In this document: positions 21,867 through 30,189 of the stretch, piece after piece | How positions within the stretch are numbered: the stretch's first letter is position 1 | Layout of the letters: each line of letters opens with the position of its first letter | Assembly (NCBI GenBank): GCA_045594065.1 | Contig: JAZNXU010000036.1 | Span: 1 to 64,000 of the forward strand | DNA length: 64,000 bases | Origin: SIG565 sp045594065 | Lineage (GTDB): Bacteria; Bacillota; Clostridia; Oscillospirales; Acutalibacteraceae | Direction: 5' to 3' | Program-made: the position numbers and the translations under genes | The notes under the pieces: model-generated | The model's database searches: none | Told to the model about the DNA's origin: nothing | Seen by the model: only the letters and a program-made list of their open reading frames with translations

Positions 21867-22553
21867 TTACTCCTCCCGTCCGGTTAAAAAAGCTATTGAA
21901 CGCTCAACAGAATCTTTAGCATTTTCCCAATCACAGTTATCTTTATTGTTTTGATAGCTGTATACCTTGCAGTAATTTTTAACATCGGCAGATAGCTTTT
22001 TACTATGCTCTTTTACGGTAGCCGTTATCGATTTCACGAACTCACTGTGATATTTAGGCATATTGCGTTTATTGGCACCTGATACAAGCAACTCATAATG
22101 CGGAATACAAAATACAGATTGATTATCAAACATATTTCGAAAATCGCGTTCCGATTCGTAACAACGGTAAAGCGTGTCGATCATACGCTCCATACCCCAG
22201 TTGATTTTATCACATACAAAACATTTATCGTATATATCCCCTGCTTTTTCAGCCTTTTTCTTTTTAGTTTCAAACAGTTTTGTGTTAAGCACGCTGTCGT
22301 TAATAAAATCGAGGTGGGTTTCAAGCATTAACGCGAGTGATAACCGACCCTTATGCGCCAGCATCATATCATAATGATTAGGGCAAAAGCCTGTTTTATT
22401 GGTTTCTATTCGGACATCGGGCTCCATCATTGCAGCGCCCATAATATAATCGACAATATGGTTTTCAACCGTTCGTTTCATTCGGCAAATGGGACAGCCG
22501 TCATCGGTTTCAAACACTTCGCTGACGGGTATAGTACAAATATCATCTCTCAT
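21867..22553 (-). CDS. DUF6062 family protein with paired CxxC/CxxH sites
   Basis: 228 aa, cytoplasmic. Two repeats of a putative metal site are visible: CPIC (20-23) with CPNH (57-60), and CFVC (111-114) with CIPH (149-152). This is a symmetrical CxxC...CxxH pattern suggesting two zinc sites or a zinc ribbon-like repeat. The family is common in Clostridia and uncharacterised. A GTG at 22568 overlaps the GGAG, so the ATG at 22553 (spacing 9) is the better start. It diverges from an Ogg-type glycosylase with only 73 bp between starts. Function unknown. Confidence 0.75.
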   Translation of the reverse strand: MRDDICTIPVSEVFETDDGCPICRMKRTVENHIVDYIMGAAMMEPDVRIETNKTGFCPNHYDMMLAHKGRLSLALMLETHLDFINDSVLNTKLFETKKKKAEKAGDIYDKCFVCDKINWGMERMIDTLYRCYESERDFRNMFDNQSVFCIPHYELLVSGANKRNMPKYHSEFVKSITATVKEHSKKLSADVKNYCKVYSYQNNKDNCDWENAKDSVERSIAFLTGREE

Positions 22554-22626
22554 TTTTATCATCTCCACTTGTGATTATACTACAAATATGTTAAAATTGG
22601 AATAGATTTTTTTGAGGGCTGGTTTT

Positions 22627-23448
22627 ATGTTTAAAGTTGAATTTAAAAATGGCAATACATATATTTATGACTTAGACTGTTTCACACTTGGCGCCACTCT
22701 TGACTGCGGTCAGGCATTTCGCTGGCGTCAAATATCACCTACTACTTGGGACGGAATTGTCAGAGATAAATATCTCAAAATTGAACAAACCGATAATACC
22801 GTAATCCTACATAATACATCTCCCGAAGATTATTATAGCATTTGGGAAAGTTATTTCGATTTAAATAGAGATTATGGTAAAATAATTGAACAGATAAATA
22901 ATCAAAAGCTAAAAACAGCTGCCGAATACAGCCGCGGAATTCGCATTCTGCGGCAAGAGCCTTGGGAAACGCTCTGTTCCTTTATTATTTCCCAAAATAA
23001 CAATATCCCGAGAATTAAGGGAATTATTGATAGATTAACCGAGAATTTCGGCGAGAAGATAGATGGCGGATACACCTTCCCTACTGCCGAAAAAATCGCC
23101 ACACTAACGCTCGACGATTTGAGCGTTCTCAGAAGCGGCTTCAGAGCAAAATATATATTAGATGCCGCCAAAAAGGTAGCAGACGGCACCATTAATTTAC
23201 AAGCTCTTAAATTAATTGACACCGAAAAAGCTAGAGAAGAGCTTCTTAAAATATACGGCGTTGGTAATAAAGTAGCCGACTGTGTGCTGCTTTTCGGTCT
23301 CGGGCACCTATCCGCCTTTCCTAAAGATGTGTGGATAAAACGCGCACTCGAGGAAATGTTCGGCGGAAGCCTTAGCGAAACAAATAGCGAATTCGCCGGA
23401 ATTTATCAACAGTATATATTTTACTATGCAAGAGAAAATAAGATATAA
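22627..23448 (+). CDS. ogg: 8-oxoguanine DNA glycosylase (Ogg type, HhH-GPD)
   Basis: 273 aa. It removes 8-oxoguanine from DNA and is a bifunctional glycosylase/lyase by family. The N-terminal OGG domain shows LDCGQAFRWRQI. The catalytic helix-hairpin-helix reads YGVGNKVADCVLLFGLG, with the Schiff-base lysine in GNKVADC, and the catalytic aspartate is in FPKDVWIKRAL. The frame opens at a TTG (22612), but the GAGG there serves the ATG at 22627. It is followed closely by a bidirectional terminator. Confidence 0.92.
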   Translation: MFKVEFKNGNTYIYDLDCFTLGATLDCGQAFRWRQISPTTWDGIVRDKYLKIEQTDNTVILHNTSPEDYYSIWESYFDLNRDYGKIIEQINNQKLKTAAEYSRGIRILRQEPWETLCSFIISQNNNIPRIKGIIDRLTENFGEKIDGGYTFPTAEKIATLTLDDLSVLRSGFRAKYILDAAKKVADGTINLQALKLIDTEKAREELLKIYGVGNKVADCVLLFGLGHLSAFPKDVWIKRALEEMFGGSLSETNSEFAGIYQQYIFYYARENKI

Positions 23449-23474
23449 AAAAATCGGGCAACGCCCGATTTTTT
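23448..23474. terminator. Bidirectional intrinsic terminator
   Basis: AAAAAATCGGGC/GCCCGATTTTTT between the convergent ogg gene and the aldolase remnant. Confidence 0.85.
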
Positions 23475-23910
23475 AATTTTTATGAATATTATTCAGATTT
23501 TCAAGATTTTCTTTGGCTACATCTCTAATAAAATCAAAATCTGCGCCCGCTGAAAGCATCTCGATTCCAAAGAAACTCCAATGCTTTATAATTTCTTCGC
23601 TATATCCACCCGAGGCAATACCTGTATACTTACCTGCGGCTTTTAGTTTTTGCACGGTTGACTTTATAATTTTTGTAATCTCAGGCTCGAAAGGTCTGCC
23701 TAGCATCCCATAGGAAGCGGATAAATCGTTAGGTCCGAAAATATAGCCATCAATAAACTCGTTTTTCATAATTTCATCTATATTATCAACGGCATCCTTA
23801 TGCTCAACCTGAATAAAGCAACACATATCCTTATGTTTGTTATCAATATAATCCGCAACATCAGACAAACCATAGTTAATAGCTCCCATCGGACCACACC
23901 TATCTGCGAT
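23473..23910 (-). pseudogene. HpcH/HpaI-family aldolase, N-terminal part lost
   Basis: The recognisable part begins near CGPMGAINYGLSDVADYI and runs through FIQVEHKDAVDNIDEIM, DGYIFGPNDLSASYGMLG and ASGGYSEEIIKHW to a normal C-terminus. This is the second half of a class-II 2-keto-3-deoxy acid aldolase (family about 250 aa). About 90-100 residues carrying the first half of the barrel are missing. The open frame continues upstream to 23991, but those codons are simply the antisense of the next fragment. No promoter or ribosome-binding site is left. It is probably non-functional; a chimeric assembly is the alternative. Confidence 0.75.
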
Positions 23911-24789
23911 AAATCTTATAGCGATAAAGTAGCAAATGCGCTTTATGACCCGCTTAAGTTCCTGCTTCACGAGCCGGGCGAGGGCACACATACCTTTATG
24001 CGCGATATAAGAATGATTGAATCCGAGGATTATGTTAATTGGTCGCCCCAGCGTTTAATCAATACAAGCGGCACCGATTATCAGTTGTATTTTAACACCG
24101 TTTTCCCGTATCCCCGTGCACCGCATATATTGGTCGTTTTTCCGATGAGATATGTTGAGCGCAAGGCTTGGACCAAAAGCTATGACGAGCTTTGCGGCAA
24201 AGAAAAACGCCTTGAAAGAATGCAAATAATGGCAAGATTGGGACTTGCTATTTCCGATGGACTCTTTATGTCGAGCCGCGACGGTTACAATTTCGATAAG
24301 TTTGATGAAGCGTTCCTTCCGCCACCTGCTGAAAGCCCCGAGGCATTTGTATATGGCGACGGTACCGCAGCACCTGCGGTAATTGAGGTTCCGTCTGAGC
24401 TGGAGGGCGCCGAAAACGAGTATATGATTATAGTCATGGAGGCGTTCCGCGCCGCAGCAGGACCTAATAAGCTCGCTAAGTACACTATCCGTCTTGACGG
24501 TTTTGTTTCGCGTCACGCGGGCGGGCAGGAAGCCACCCTTAAAACCAAGGAAATTACCTATAACGGTGAAAATCTGTATGCTAATATCGCAACCTCGGCG
24601 CGTGGATCGGCATATTTTACGATCAAGTGCGGAGATGAAAGTTACACCTCTTGTGAAATGTTTGGTAACTCAACCAATAAGCGCATTCGATTCGAAGATG
24701 ATGAAGTGATTAAACGCTTCTCGGGCAAACCCGTAACGCTTGAAATTAAGATGTTTGACTGTGATATTTATTCCATTAAATTCGAATAA
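23905..24789 (+). pseudogene. 5'-truncated beta-propeller/glycoside-hydrolase-like fragment
   Basis: From about 23905 the plus strand reads as the C-terminal 290 residues of a large protein: MRDIRMIESEDYVNWS, YPRAPHILVVFPMRYVER, RLGLAISDGLFMSSRDGYNFDKF, RYTIRLDGFVSRHAG, LYANIATSARGSAYF and a complete end YSIKFE. The pattern resembles five-bladed propeller, GH32/43-like proteins of about 500-600 aa, but the family is a guess. Base composition differs from the flanks (35 of 60 bases are G/C at 24481-24540). No start codon or ribosome-binding site belongs to it: the upstream part of the open frame (23800-23905) is antisense aldolase. Confidence 0.7.
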
Positions 24790-25689
24790 TAAATAACTAA
24801 AATATAAAATAAATGGTAAAGTAATTAACGATAATACATTTGAAACAACCGCAAATTTAGCGCCTAAAATATAGTTTTCGTTTGCAGATTTAGCATAAAC
24901 TATTGTGTTAAGTCCGCAAGGAAGTGCGTGGTAAAGAACTGCTGTTGTTACAATATTGGGATTAAAGAACGGCTTCATAACAAGTAAAACCAGAAGCGGA
25001 ATAACAAGTAATCTAAGCGCAGACACGATATAAGCTTTCTTATCGGTAATTAAATCTTTAAAATGGAATTCCGAAATTACAATACCTGTAAGCAGCATCG
25101 CAATCGGCGACAAACAGTTAGATGCCGTGTTAACAATTTCGTTGAAGAGTGAGGGAATTGGAATTTGTGTAATTCCAAGGAACATACCAATAATCAACCC
25201 TACAAAAAGAGGTTTTAAAAATAGTTTATAAGAAAACTTCTGGTTTGTGAGCATTACATAACCGGCCGTACCTATATAAACGCCGATAAAAAGGCAATAC
25301 ACAACCATATTTAACAGACCTTGATCACCGAACATACCCTCAGCCAAGGCATAGCCCATATAGCCATAGTTTGGAACGGTTAAGGTATAGTGATATACAT
25401 TTTGCTCATAACGGTTTTTTGTGAAAAGCTTGGAAACGAAAAATGCTATAAAAATAAAGGCTGCTAATAAAATCACCGAACTTATTATCATAGGATAGTA
25501 ATTTTTAATGTATTCGATGGTAAAGCCACTTGAAAGAGCCTTAATAGAGTTACACGGGGATATAAAATACACCAAAATTATGGATAAAATTTTAGAATGG
25601 CCCTTATCTACAATATTAAAATGACCTAATATGTAACCAATGGTTATAAATATAAGAAGTTTCCCTACCTGTTCGAATGCTATTAGCAT
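24670..25689 (-). CDS. Auxin efflux carrier (AEC) family transporter with chimeric C-terminus
   Basis: Membrane transporter of the AEC/bile-acid-sodium symporter clan, probably exporting small organic acids (malate-type substrates are typical; the substrate is unknown here). About ten membrane segments are visible, with YTLTVPNYGYMGYALAEGMFGDQGL and VLYHALPCGLNTIVYAKSANEN as family landmarks. The natural protein should end soon after LITLPFILYF. Instead the frame reads on into the antisense strand of the propeller fragment for about 40 codons (from about FEFNGINITVKHLNF to the stop at 24670). ATG 25689 is preferred; ORF codons upstream lack homology. Confidence 0.8.
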   Translation of the reverse strand: MLIAFEQVGKLLIFITIGYILGHFNIVDKGHSKILSIILVYFISPCNSIKALSSGFTIEYIKNYYPMIISSVILLAAFIFIAFFVSKLFTKNRYEQNVYHYTLTVPNYGYMGYALAEGMFGDQGLLNMVVYCLFIGVYIGTAGYVMLTNQKFSYKLFLKPLFVGLIIGMFLGITQIPIPSLFNEIVNTASNCLSPIAMLLTGIVISEFHFKDLITDKKAYIVSALRLLVIPLLVLLVMKPFFNPNIVTTAVLYHALPCGLNTIVYAKSANENYILGAKFAVVSNVLSLITLPFILYFSYLLFEFNGINITVKHLNFKRYGFAREAFNHFIIFESNALIG

Positions 25690-25766
25690 ATCATCATTCC
25701 CTATCCCAAAAAATATGATACTACTATTTTCTGATTTGTAAAGGCTTTTCAACTATAAATATAGAA

Positions 25767-25792
25767 AAGACTGTGTAAATACACAGTCTTTA
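25767..25792 (-). terminator. Intrinsic terminator after clpX
   Basis: Near-perfect stem AAGACTGTGT/ACACAGTCTT, loop AAAT, directly after the clpX stop. Confidence 0.7.
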
Positions 25793-25795
25793 GAA

Positions 25796-27052
25796 TTATA
25801 CGGCTTTTTTTGTATGTGCAATCAGAGCCTTACCGCCTTTTACGGTATCGGCTGTGATTGTAATTTTATTAACCGTGGTATCTGACGGAGTTTCAAACAT
25901 TAAGTCGGTTAAAATATCCTCAATGATTGCGCGAAGTCCACGAGCACCCGTTTTGCGCTTTATGGCCAAATCAGCTACTGCTTCTAACGCTTCCTTATTA
26001 AACTCGAGTGTTACATTATCCATAGCAAAAAGAGCCTGATATTGCTTAATAATCGAGTTTTTGGGCTCGGTCATTATCCGTATAAGGGTTTCTTTATCAA
26101 GTGCCTTGAGGCTTGTTATAACGGGTAAACGACCAACAAGCTCAGGAATCATACCGAATTTAACTAAATCCTGAGGGATAATACGGGTATTCTCAATCTC
26201 GACAGTTGCATCCGTTTTAGATTTAACCTCAGCGCCAAAGCCTAAGCTGCTACCGCCTAAACGGCGCTCAACAACTTTATCAAGTCCGTCAAAAGCCCCT
26301 GCACAAATAAAGAGAATATTTGTTGTATCAATTGTTATAAACTCCTGCTGCGGATGCTTTCTGCCACCCTGCGGTGGAACATTAGCAACCGTGCCCTCTA
26401 AAATCTTTAAAAGAGCCTGCTGAACACCCTCACCGCTTACATCACGGGTAATAGAGGTATTCTCACTCTTTCTGCCGATTTTATCGATTTCATCAACATA
26501 AATTATGCCGCGCTGAGCCTTTTCGATATCGAAATCTGCAGCCTGAATAAGGCGGAGAAGAATATTCTCAACGTCCTCACCCACATAACCCGCTTCTGTT
26601 AGGGTTGTGGCATCAGTAATAGCTATCGGAACATCGATAATTTTAGCGAGTGTTTGAGCAAGCAATGTTTTTCCAACACCCGTAGGACCTAAAAGAACAA
26701 CATTACTTTTATTTAACTCAACATCGCTGTCGGTGTTTTTTAATATACGCTTGTAATGATTATAAACAGCAACCGAAAGGGTCTTTTTAGCATCATCTTG
26801 ACCGATTACATATTCATCAAGCTTCGCCTTGATTTCGGCGGGCTTGAGCATTTTAAACTCTTCGGTCTTTTTCTTTGACGCGCTCTTTTTAGGCTTTCCT
26901 AAAAATTCATCATCCTCAGTAAGCAAGGAATTGCAAAAGGATATGCAGCCGTCACAAATATAAACACCGGGACCCTCAATAAGCCTAACTGCCTCGTCCT
27001 GTGTTTTACCACAGAACGAACAGCGAACTATTTTTTCGTTATTAGTAGGCAT
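25796..27052 (-). CDS. clpX: ATP-dependent Clp protease ATP-binding subunit ClpX
   Basis: 418-aa AAA+ unfoldase for ClpP. The N-terminal zinc-binding domain has CSFCGKTQDEA...CDGCISFC (C4). Walker A is LLGPTGVGKTLLAQTLA, Walker B IIYVDEIDKIG; pore loop GYVGEDVENILL and sensor GARGLRAIIEDIL follow. The IGF-type loop that docks on ClpP lies in the 265-275 region (SLGFGAEV), here as LGF. It sits 10 bp after clpP in the usual tig-clpP-clpX order. Confidence 0.97.
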   Translation of the reverse strand: MPTNNEKIVRCSFCGKTQDEAVRLIEGPGVYICDGCISFCNSLLTEDDEFLGKPKKSASKKKTEEFKMLKPAEIKAKLDEYVIGQDDAKKTLSVAVYNHYKRILKNTDSDVELNKSNVVLLGPTGVGKTLLAQTLAKIIDVPIAITDATTLTEAGYVGEDVENILLRLIQAADFDIEKAQRGIIYVDEIDKIGRKSENTSITRDVSGEGVQQALLKILEGTVANVPPQGGRKHPQQEFITIDTTNILFICAGAFDGLDKVVERRLGGSSLGFGAEVKSKTDATVEIENTRIIPQDLVKFGMIPELVGRLPVITSLKALDKETLIRIMTEPKNSIIKQYQALFAMDNVTLEFNKEALEAVADLAIKRKTGARGLRAIIEDILTDLMFETPSDTTVNKITITADTVKGGKALIAHTKKAV

Positions 27053-27061
27053 TATATTCTC

Positions 27062-27649
27062 CTATCTATTGGTAATAACCTTATCGATAAGACCGTACTC
27101 AGCAGCCTCTGCAGCCGACATAAAGTTATCGCGCTCAGTGTCTCTTCTAATTTCTTCGAGCGGACGACCGGTGCGTTCAGATAAAATAACATTAATGTTT
27201 TCTCTGATTTTCTCAATATGACGAGCGTGAATTAAGATATCGGTCGCCTGACCCTCGGCAGAGCCTAGGGGCTGATGAATCATAATTTCACTGTTTGGCA
27301 GAGCGAAACGCTTACCCTTTGTACCGGCAGCGAGTAGAAATGCGCCCATACTTGCAGCCATACCCATGCAAATGGTGCTAACATCACACTTAATATACTG
27401 CATAGTATCATAAATTGCCATACCTGCCGACACTGAGCCGCCGGGGCTGTTAATATAGAAGCTTATGTCCTTATCGGGATCCTGAGCCTCTAAAAAGAGC
27501 ATCTGAGCTACTACTAAGCTAGCTGTAGTATCATTAACCTGATCACACAACATAACTATTCTGTCATTAAGTAAGCGGGAGAAAATATCATAAGAGCGTT
27601 CTCCGCGACTTGTTTGCTCAACAACATATGGAATAAAACTCATATCCAT
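27062..27649 (-). CDS. clpP: ATP-dependent Clp protease proteolytic subunit
   Basis: 195-aa serine protease. Catalytic Ser100 lies in MGMAASMGAFLL and His125 in MIHQPLGSAEGQ; the aspartate is in the RDTERDNFMSA region. The FIPYVVEQTSRGERSYDIFSRLL start is typical. GGAGG lies 8 bases from the ATG at 27649; a second ATG two codons later is too far from it. Forms the tetradecamer with ClpX. Confidence 0.97.
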   Translation of the reverse strand: MDMSFIPYVVEQTSRGERSYDIFSRLLNDRIVMLCDQVNDTTASLVVAQMLFLEAQDPDKDISFYINSPGGSVSAGMAIYDTMQYIKCDVSTICMGMAASMGAFLLAAGTKGKRFALPNSEIMIHQPLGSAEGQATDILIHARHIEKIRENINVILSERTGRPLEEIRRDTERDNFMSAAEAAEYGLIDKVITNR

Positions 27650-27702
27650 AATTTACACCTCCGTAATATTAAGTATGTACAAGACACTAAAATTATAAAC
27701 AA

Positions 27703-29130
27703 TTATTCAGCGTCTTTCTTATCGGTCTCTTTTTTAGCTGTAGTTTTCTTAGCTGTTGTAGATTTTGTGGTGGTTGATTTTGCAGCGGTAGATTTTTTAG
27801 CAGCCGGCTTTTTAGCAGCGGGAGCTTTCTTTTCGGTCTTCTTCTCAACCTCAGTAATAACGGCTTCAGCCTTTACAAGATCAATAGCTTTATTAACAGC
27901 TAAATCCTTAGCAATTTCCTTTGCAGGAACTGCAGCCTTAATCTGGTCAGCGGTCATACCGTAATCGGTAGCCATCTTTTCGATCTGAGCGTCAACATCA
28001 GTATCGGTTACCTCGATTTTCTCAAGTTCAACTATCTTTTCGAGCGCTAAGCGAATTTTAACCTGCTTTTCAGCTTGCGGACGGAATGTTGCCTTAAACT
28101 CATCGAGTGTAGAGCCAGTGTACTGAACATAGGTTTCAATGTTCATACCCTGCATCTGGAGCCTGTACGCAAAATCCTGAACCATCTGATTAACACGATT
28201 TTCAATCATAGCATCCGGAATTTCAGCCTTCATACCGTCAACAATAACATCAACGATATCATTTTCAACCTGTTCATCAGCAGTCTTCTGCTTTCTCTCG
28301 AGTGCCTTAGCTTTAATATCAGCTTTTAACTCATCGAGTGTATCAAATTCACTTACATCCTTAACAAACTCGTCGTCAATTTCAGGCAACTCGCGAACCT
28401 TGATTTCGTGAAGCTTTACTTTGAATACAGCGGGTTTGCCTGCAAGCTCCTCAGCCTGATACTCAGCTGGGAATTCAACATTAACATCAAACTCCTCACC
28501 AATGTTGTGACCAACAATCTGATCCTCAAAGCCGGGGATAAACTGACCGGAGCCAAGAGTTAATGAGAATGACTCACCCTTGCCGCCGTCGAATGCAACG
28601 CCGTCAATAAAGCCTTCAAAGTCGATAACGGTAATATCATCAAGCTGAGCAGCTCTGTCTTCAATAGAAACCATACGAGCATTGCGGTCAGCCATACGGC
28701 GAAGCTCGTCCTCAACCTCGCTATCAGCAACATCAACCTTTAATTTTTCAACCTTAATGCCCTTGTAGTCGCCTACGGTAACTTCGGGAGCAACGGTTAT
28801 CTTAACCTTAAACTCTACACCCTCTGCACCAATGGAAACCATTTCGAAATCAATCTTGTCATCAACATAAGCAAGACCTGACTCCTCAATTGCGCCCTCA
28901 ACTGCTTCGGGGTAAAGGATATTTAAAGCATCCTCATAGAAAACGCTCTCGCCGTACATTTTTTCAATGAACTTTCTGGGAGCCTTTCCCTTTCTGAAGC
29001 CGGGAATATTCATCTTCTTAACATTCTGACGGTAAGCCTTTTCGCAAGCCTCGCCGAATTTCACACCGTCAATAGCGATTTCGAGTTCATACCTATTGGT
29101 ATCAACCTTTTTTGTTCCTTTTAAACTCAT
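27703..29130 (-). CDS. tig: Trigger factor with lysine/alanine-rich C-terminal tail
   Basis: 475-aa ribosome-associated chaperone and prolyl isomerase. The ribosome-docking signature FRKGKAPRKF is at about 42-51, the FKBP domain (FEGFIDGVAFDGGKGESF, LTLGSGQFIPGFEDQIVG) at about 155-245, and the C-terminal arm follows. The last 45 residues are an added low-complexity tail of Lys, Ala and Thr (repeats of AAKK, STTAK), histone-H1-like, absent from model trigger factors of about 430 aa. First gene of tig-clpP-clpX, with CGGAGG before the ATG. Confidence 0.95.
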   Translation of the reverse strand: MSLKGTKKVDTNRYELEIAIDGVKFGEACEKAYRQNVKKMNIPGFRKGKAPRKFIEKMYGESVFYEDALNILYPEAVEGAIEESGLAYVDDKIDFEMVSIGAEGVEFKVKITVAPEVTVGDYKGIKVEKLKVDVADSEVEDELRRMADRNARMVSIEDRAAQLDDITVIDFEGFIDGVAFDGGKGESFSLTLGSGQFIPGFEDQIVGHNIGEEFDVNVEFPAEYQAEELAGKPAVFKVKLHEIKVRELPEIDDEFVKDVSEFDTLDELKADIKAKALERKQKTADEQVENDIVDVIVDGMKAEIPDAMIENRVNQMVQDFAYRLQMQGMNIETYVQYTGSTLDEFKATFRPQAEKQVKIRLALEKIVELEKIEVTDTDVDAQIEKMATDYGMTADQIKAAVPAKEIAKDLAVNKAIDLVKAEAVITEVEKKTEKKAPAAKKPAAKKSTAAKSTTTKSTTAKKTTAKKETDKKDAE

Positions 29131-29218
29131 TAATAAAACCTCCGTAGATTTTTATCTCATAATACTATAACATAGATATCAAAATTTTTCCACATTTTTT
29201 TGCAAAAATTTTAAAATT

Positions 29219-29902
29219 TTATTTTTTTACCCTTACAGGAGTAAAATCAATACAATCACAAGATACTAATTTTAGTGAAACACCGTCAAATTCTGCAACC
29301 GATTTATTAAAACCCGCGCCGTGAATGTGACCGTGATAAACTTTTTCAATGTTATATTTTTTAATAATTTCGAAAATTTCTTCGCATACCATATCAGAAT
29401 ACACTGGCGGATAATGCAGAAAAACTACTGGCTCGCCGCCCAATTTTAATGCCTCTTTAATGGAAGCTTCGAGTCTGCCAGCTTCACGGAGAATCACCTT
29501 TTTATCGGCATCTTTAGCATCGTAAAACCAACCTCGCGTGCCGCAAACAGCAACATCATCAATTAAGTATGCATTATTAAAAAGTAGTTTGACGGTTTCA
29601 ATATTATTAGCATCGAAAAATTCTTCAATTTTTTTGCGAGTACTCCACCACAAATCGTGATTGCCTTTACAGATGATTTTTGTACCGTTCAATTTCTCAA
29701 GATACTGAAAATCTTTGAGAGTATCTTGTAACTTCAGTGCCCAAGAAAAGTCCCCCGGTAAAACAACCGTATCATCAGGTCCTACTACCCTATTCCAATT
29801 CGCGGTTATTTTATCCACATAATTCTCCCAGCCGCGAAATATATCCATCGGCTTATCGGAACCGAACGAGAGATGTAAATCGGAAATAGTATACAAAGAC
29901 AA
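29219..29902 (-). CDS. Metallophosphoesterase (YkuE/DUF-type calcineurin-like)
   Basis: About 227 aa. Two-metal phosphoesterase motifs are present: TISDLHLSFG (DxH), LPGDFSWAL (GD), CKGNHDLWW (GNHD), VFLHYPPVYSD (H) and YHGHIHGAGF (GHxH). This covers the full calcineurin-like site. The substrate is unknown. The open frame begins at a GTG that overlaps the GAGGTG, so the TTG at 29902, 6 bases after it, is the likely start. It lies downstream of tig with 88 bp between start and stop regions and is antiparallel to the DUF1540 gene. Confidence 0.85.
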   Translation of the reverse strand: MSLYTISDLHLSFGSDKPMDIFRGWENYVDKITANWNRVVGPDDTVVLPGDFSWALKLQDTLKDFQYLEKLNGTKIICKGNHDLWWSTRKKIEEFFDANNIETVKLLFNNAYLIDDVAVCGTRGWFYDAKDADKKVILREAGRLEASIKEALKLGGEPVVFLHYPPVYSDMVCEEIFEIIKKYNIEKVYHGHIHGAGFNKSVAEFDGVSLKLVSCDCIDFTPVRVKK

Positions 29903-29938
29903 AATAATCACCTCACTGAATAGAAAAAGACGCCCTGC

Positions 29939-29974
29939 AAATAATAATAGTGCCGTTCGCGGTAAATATTATTT
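29939..29974 (+). promoter_or_regulatory. Hairpin in the DUF1540 leader
   Basis: AAATAATA/TATTATTT outer stem with an inner TGCCG-TTCG-CGGTA tetraloop hairpin, ending two bases before the GAAAGG ribosome-binding site. Could be an operator or RNA stabiliser; role inferred. Confidence 0.35.
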
Positions 29975-29988
29975 GAAAGGAAATTATT

Positions 29989-30150
29989 ATGGAACAGAAG
30001 AATAAAATCGATGGTATTGTTTGCCATGTGGAAACCTGCGAATACCACGCAAAGGACGACAAATGTGTTGCAGGAAAAATCAGCGTTGGCGGATGCACCG
30101 CTTGCGACTGCACCGATACCTGCTGTAACACATTTAAAGCAAAGATGTAG
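29989..30150 (+). CDS. DUF1540 small cysteine-rich protein
   Basis: 53 aa with eight cysteines (12, 17, 26, 36, 39, 41, 45, 46). The spacing GIVCHVETCEYHAKDDKC, then CVAGKISVGG and TCCNTF, is that of DUF1540 domains, thought to bind metal. GAAAGGAAATTATT precedes the ATG. It is a free-standing gene opposite the metallophosphoesterase and ends at a strong terminator. DUF1540 proteins are frequent in spore formers; a role in sporulation or metal binding is conjecture. Confidence 0.85.
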   Translation: MEQKNKIDGIVCHVETCEYHAKDDKCVAGKISVGGCTACDCTDTCCNTFKAKM

Positions 30151-30154
30151 TTGC

Positions 30155-30187
30155 AAATTACCCGACTAAATTTTAGTCGGGTAATTT
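30155..30187. terminator. Bidirectional terminator, DUF1540/thrC
   Basis: AAATTACCCGACTAAA/TTTAGTCGGGTAATTT between the convergent genes. Confidence 0.85.
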
Positions 30188-30189
30188 TA

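Noticed and set aside
23800..23905. N-terminal 35 codons of the frame leading into the propeller fragment
   Set aside because: Antisense of the conserved aldolase; not a real start for the fragment.
29913..30156. Minus-strand frames of 72-82 codons opposite DUF1540
   Set aside because: The plus strand carries a recognisable domain with a good start; the minus frames have no ribosome-binding site.
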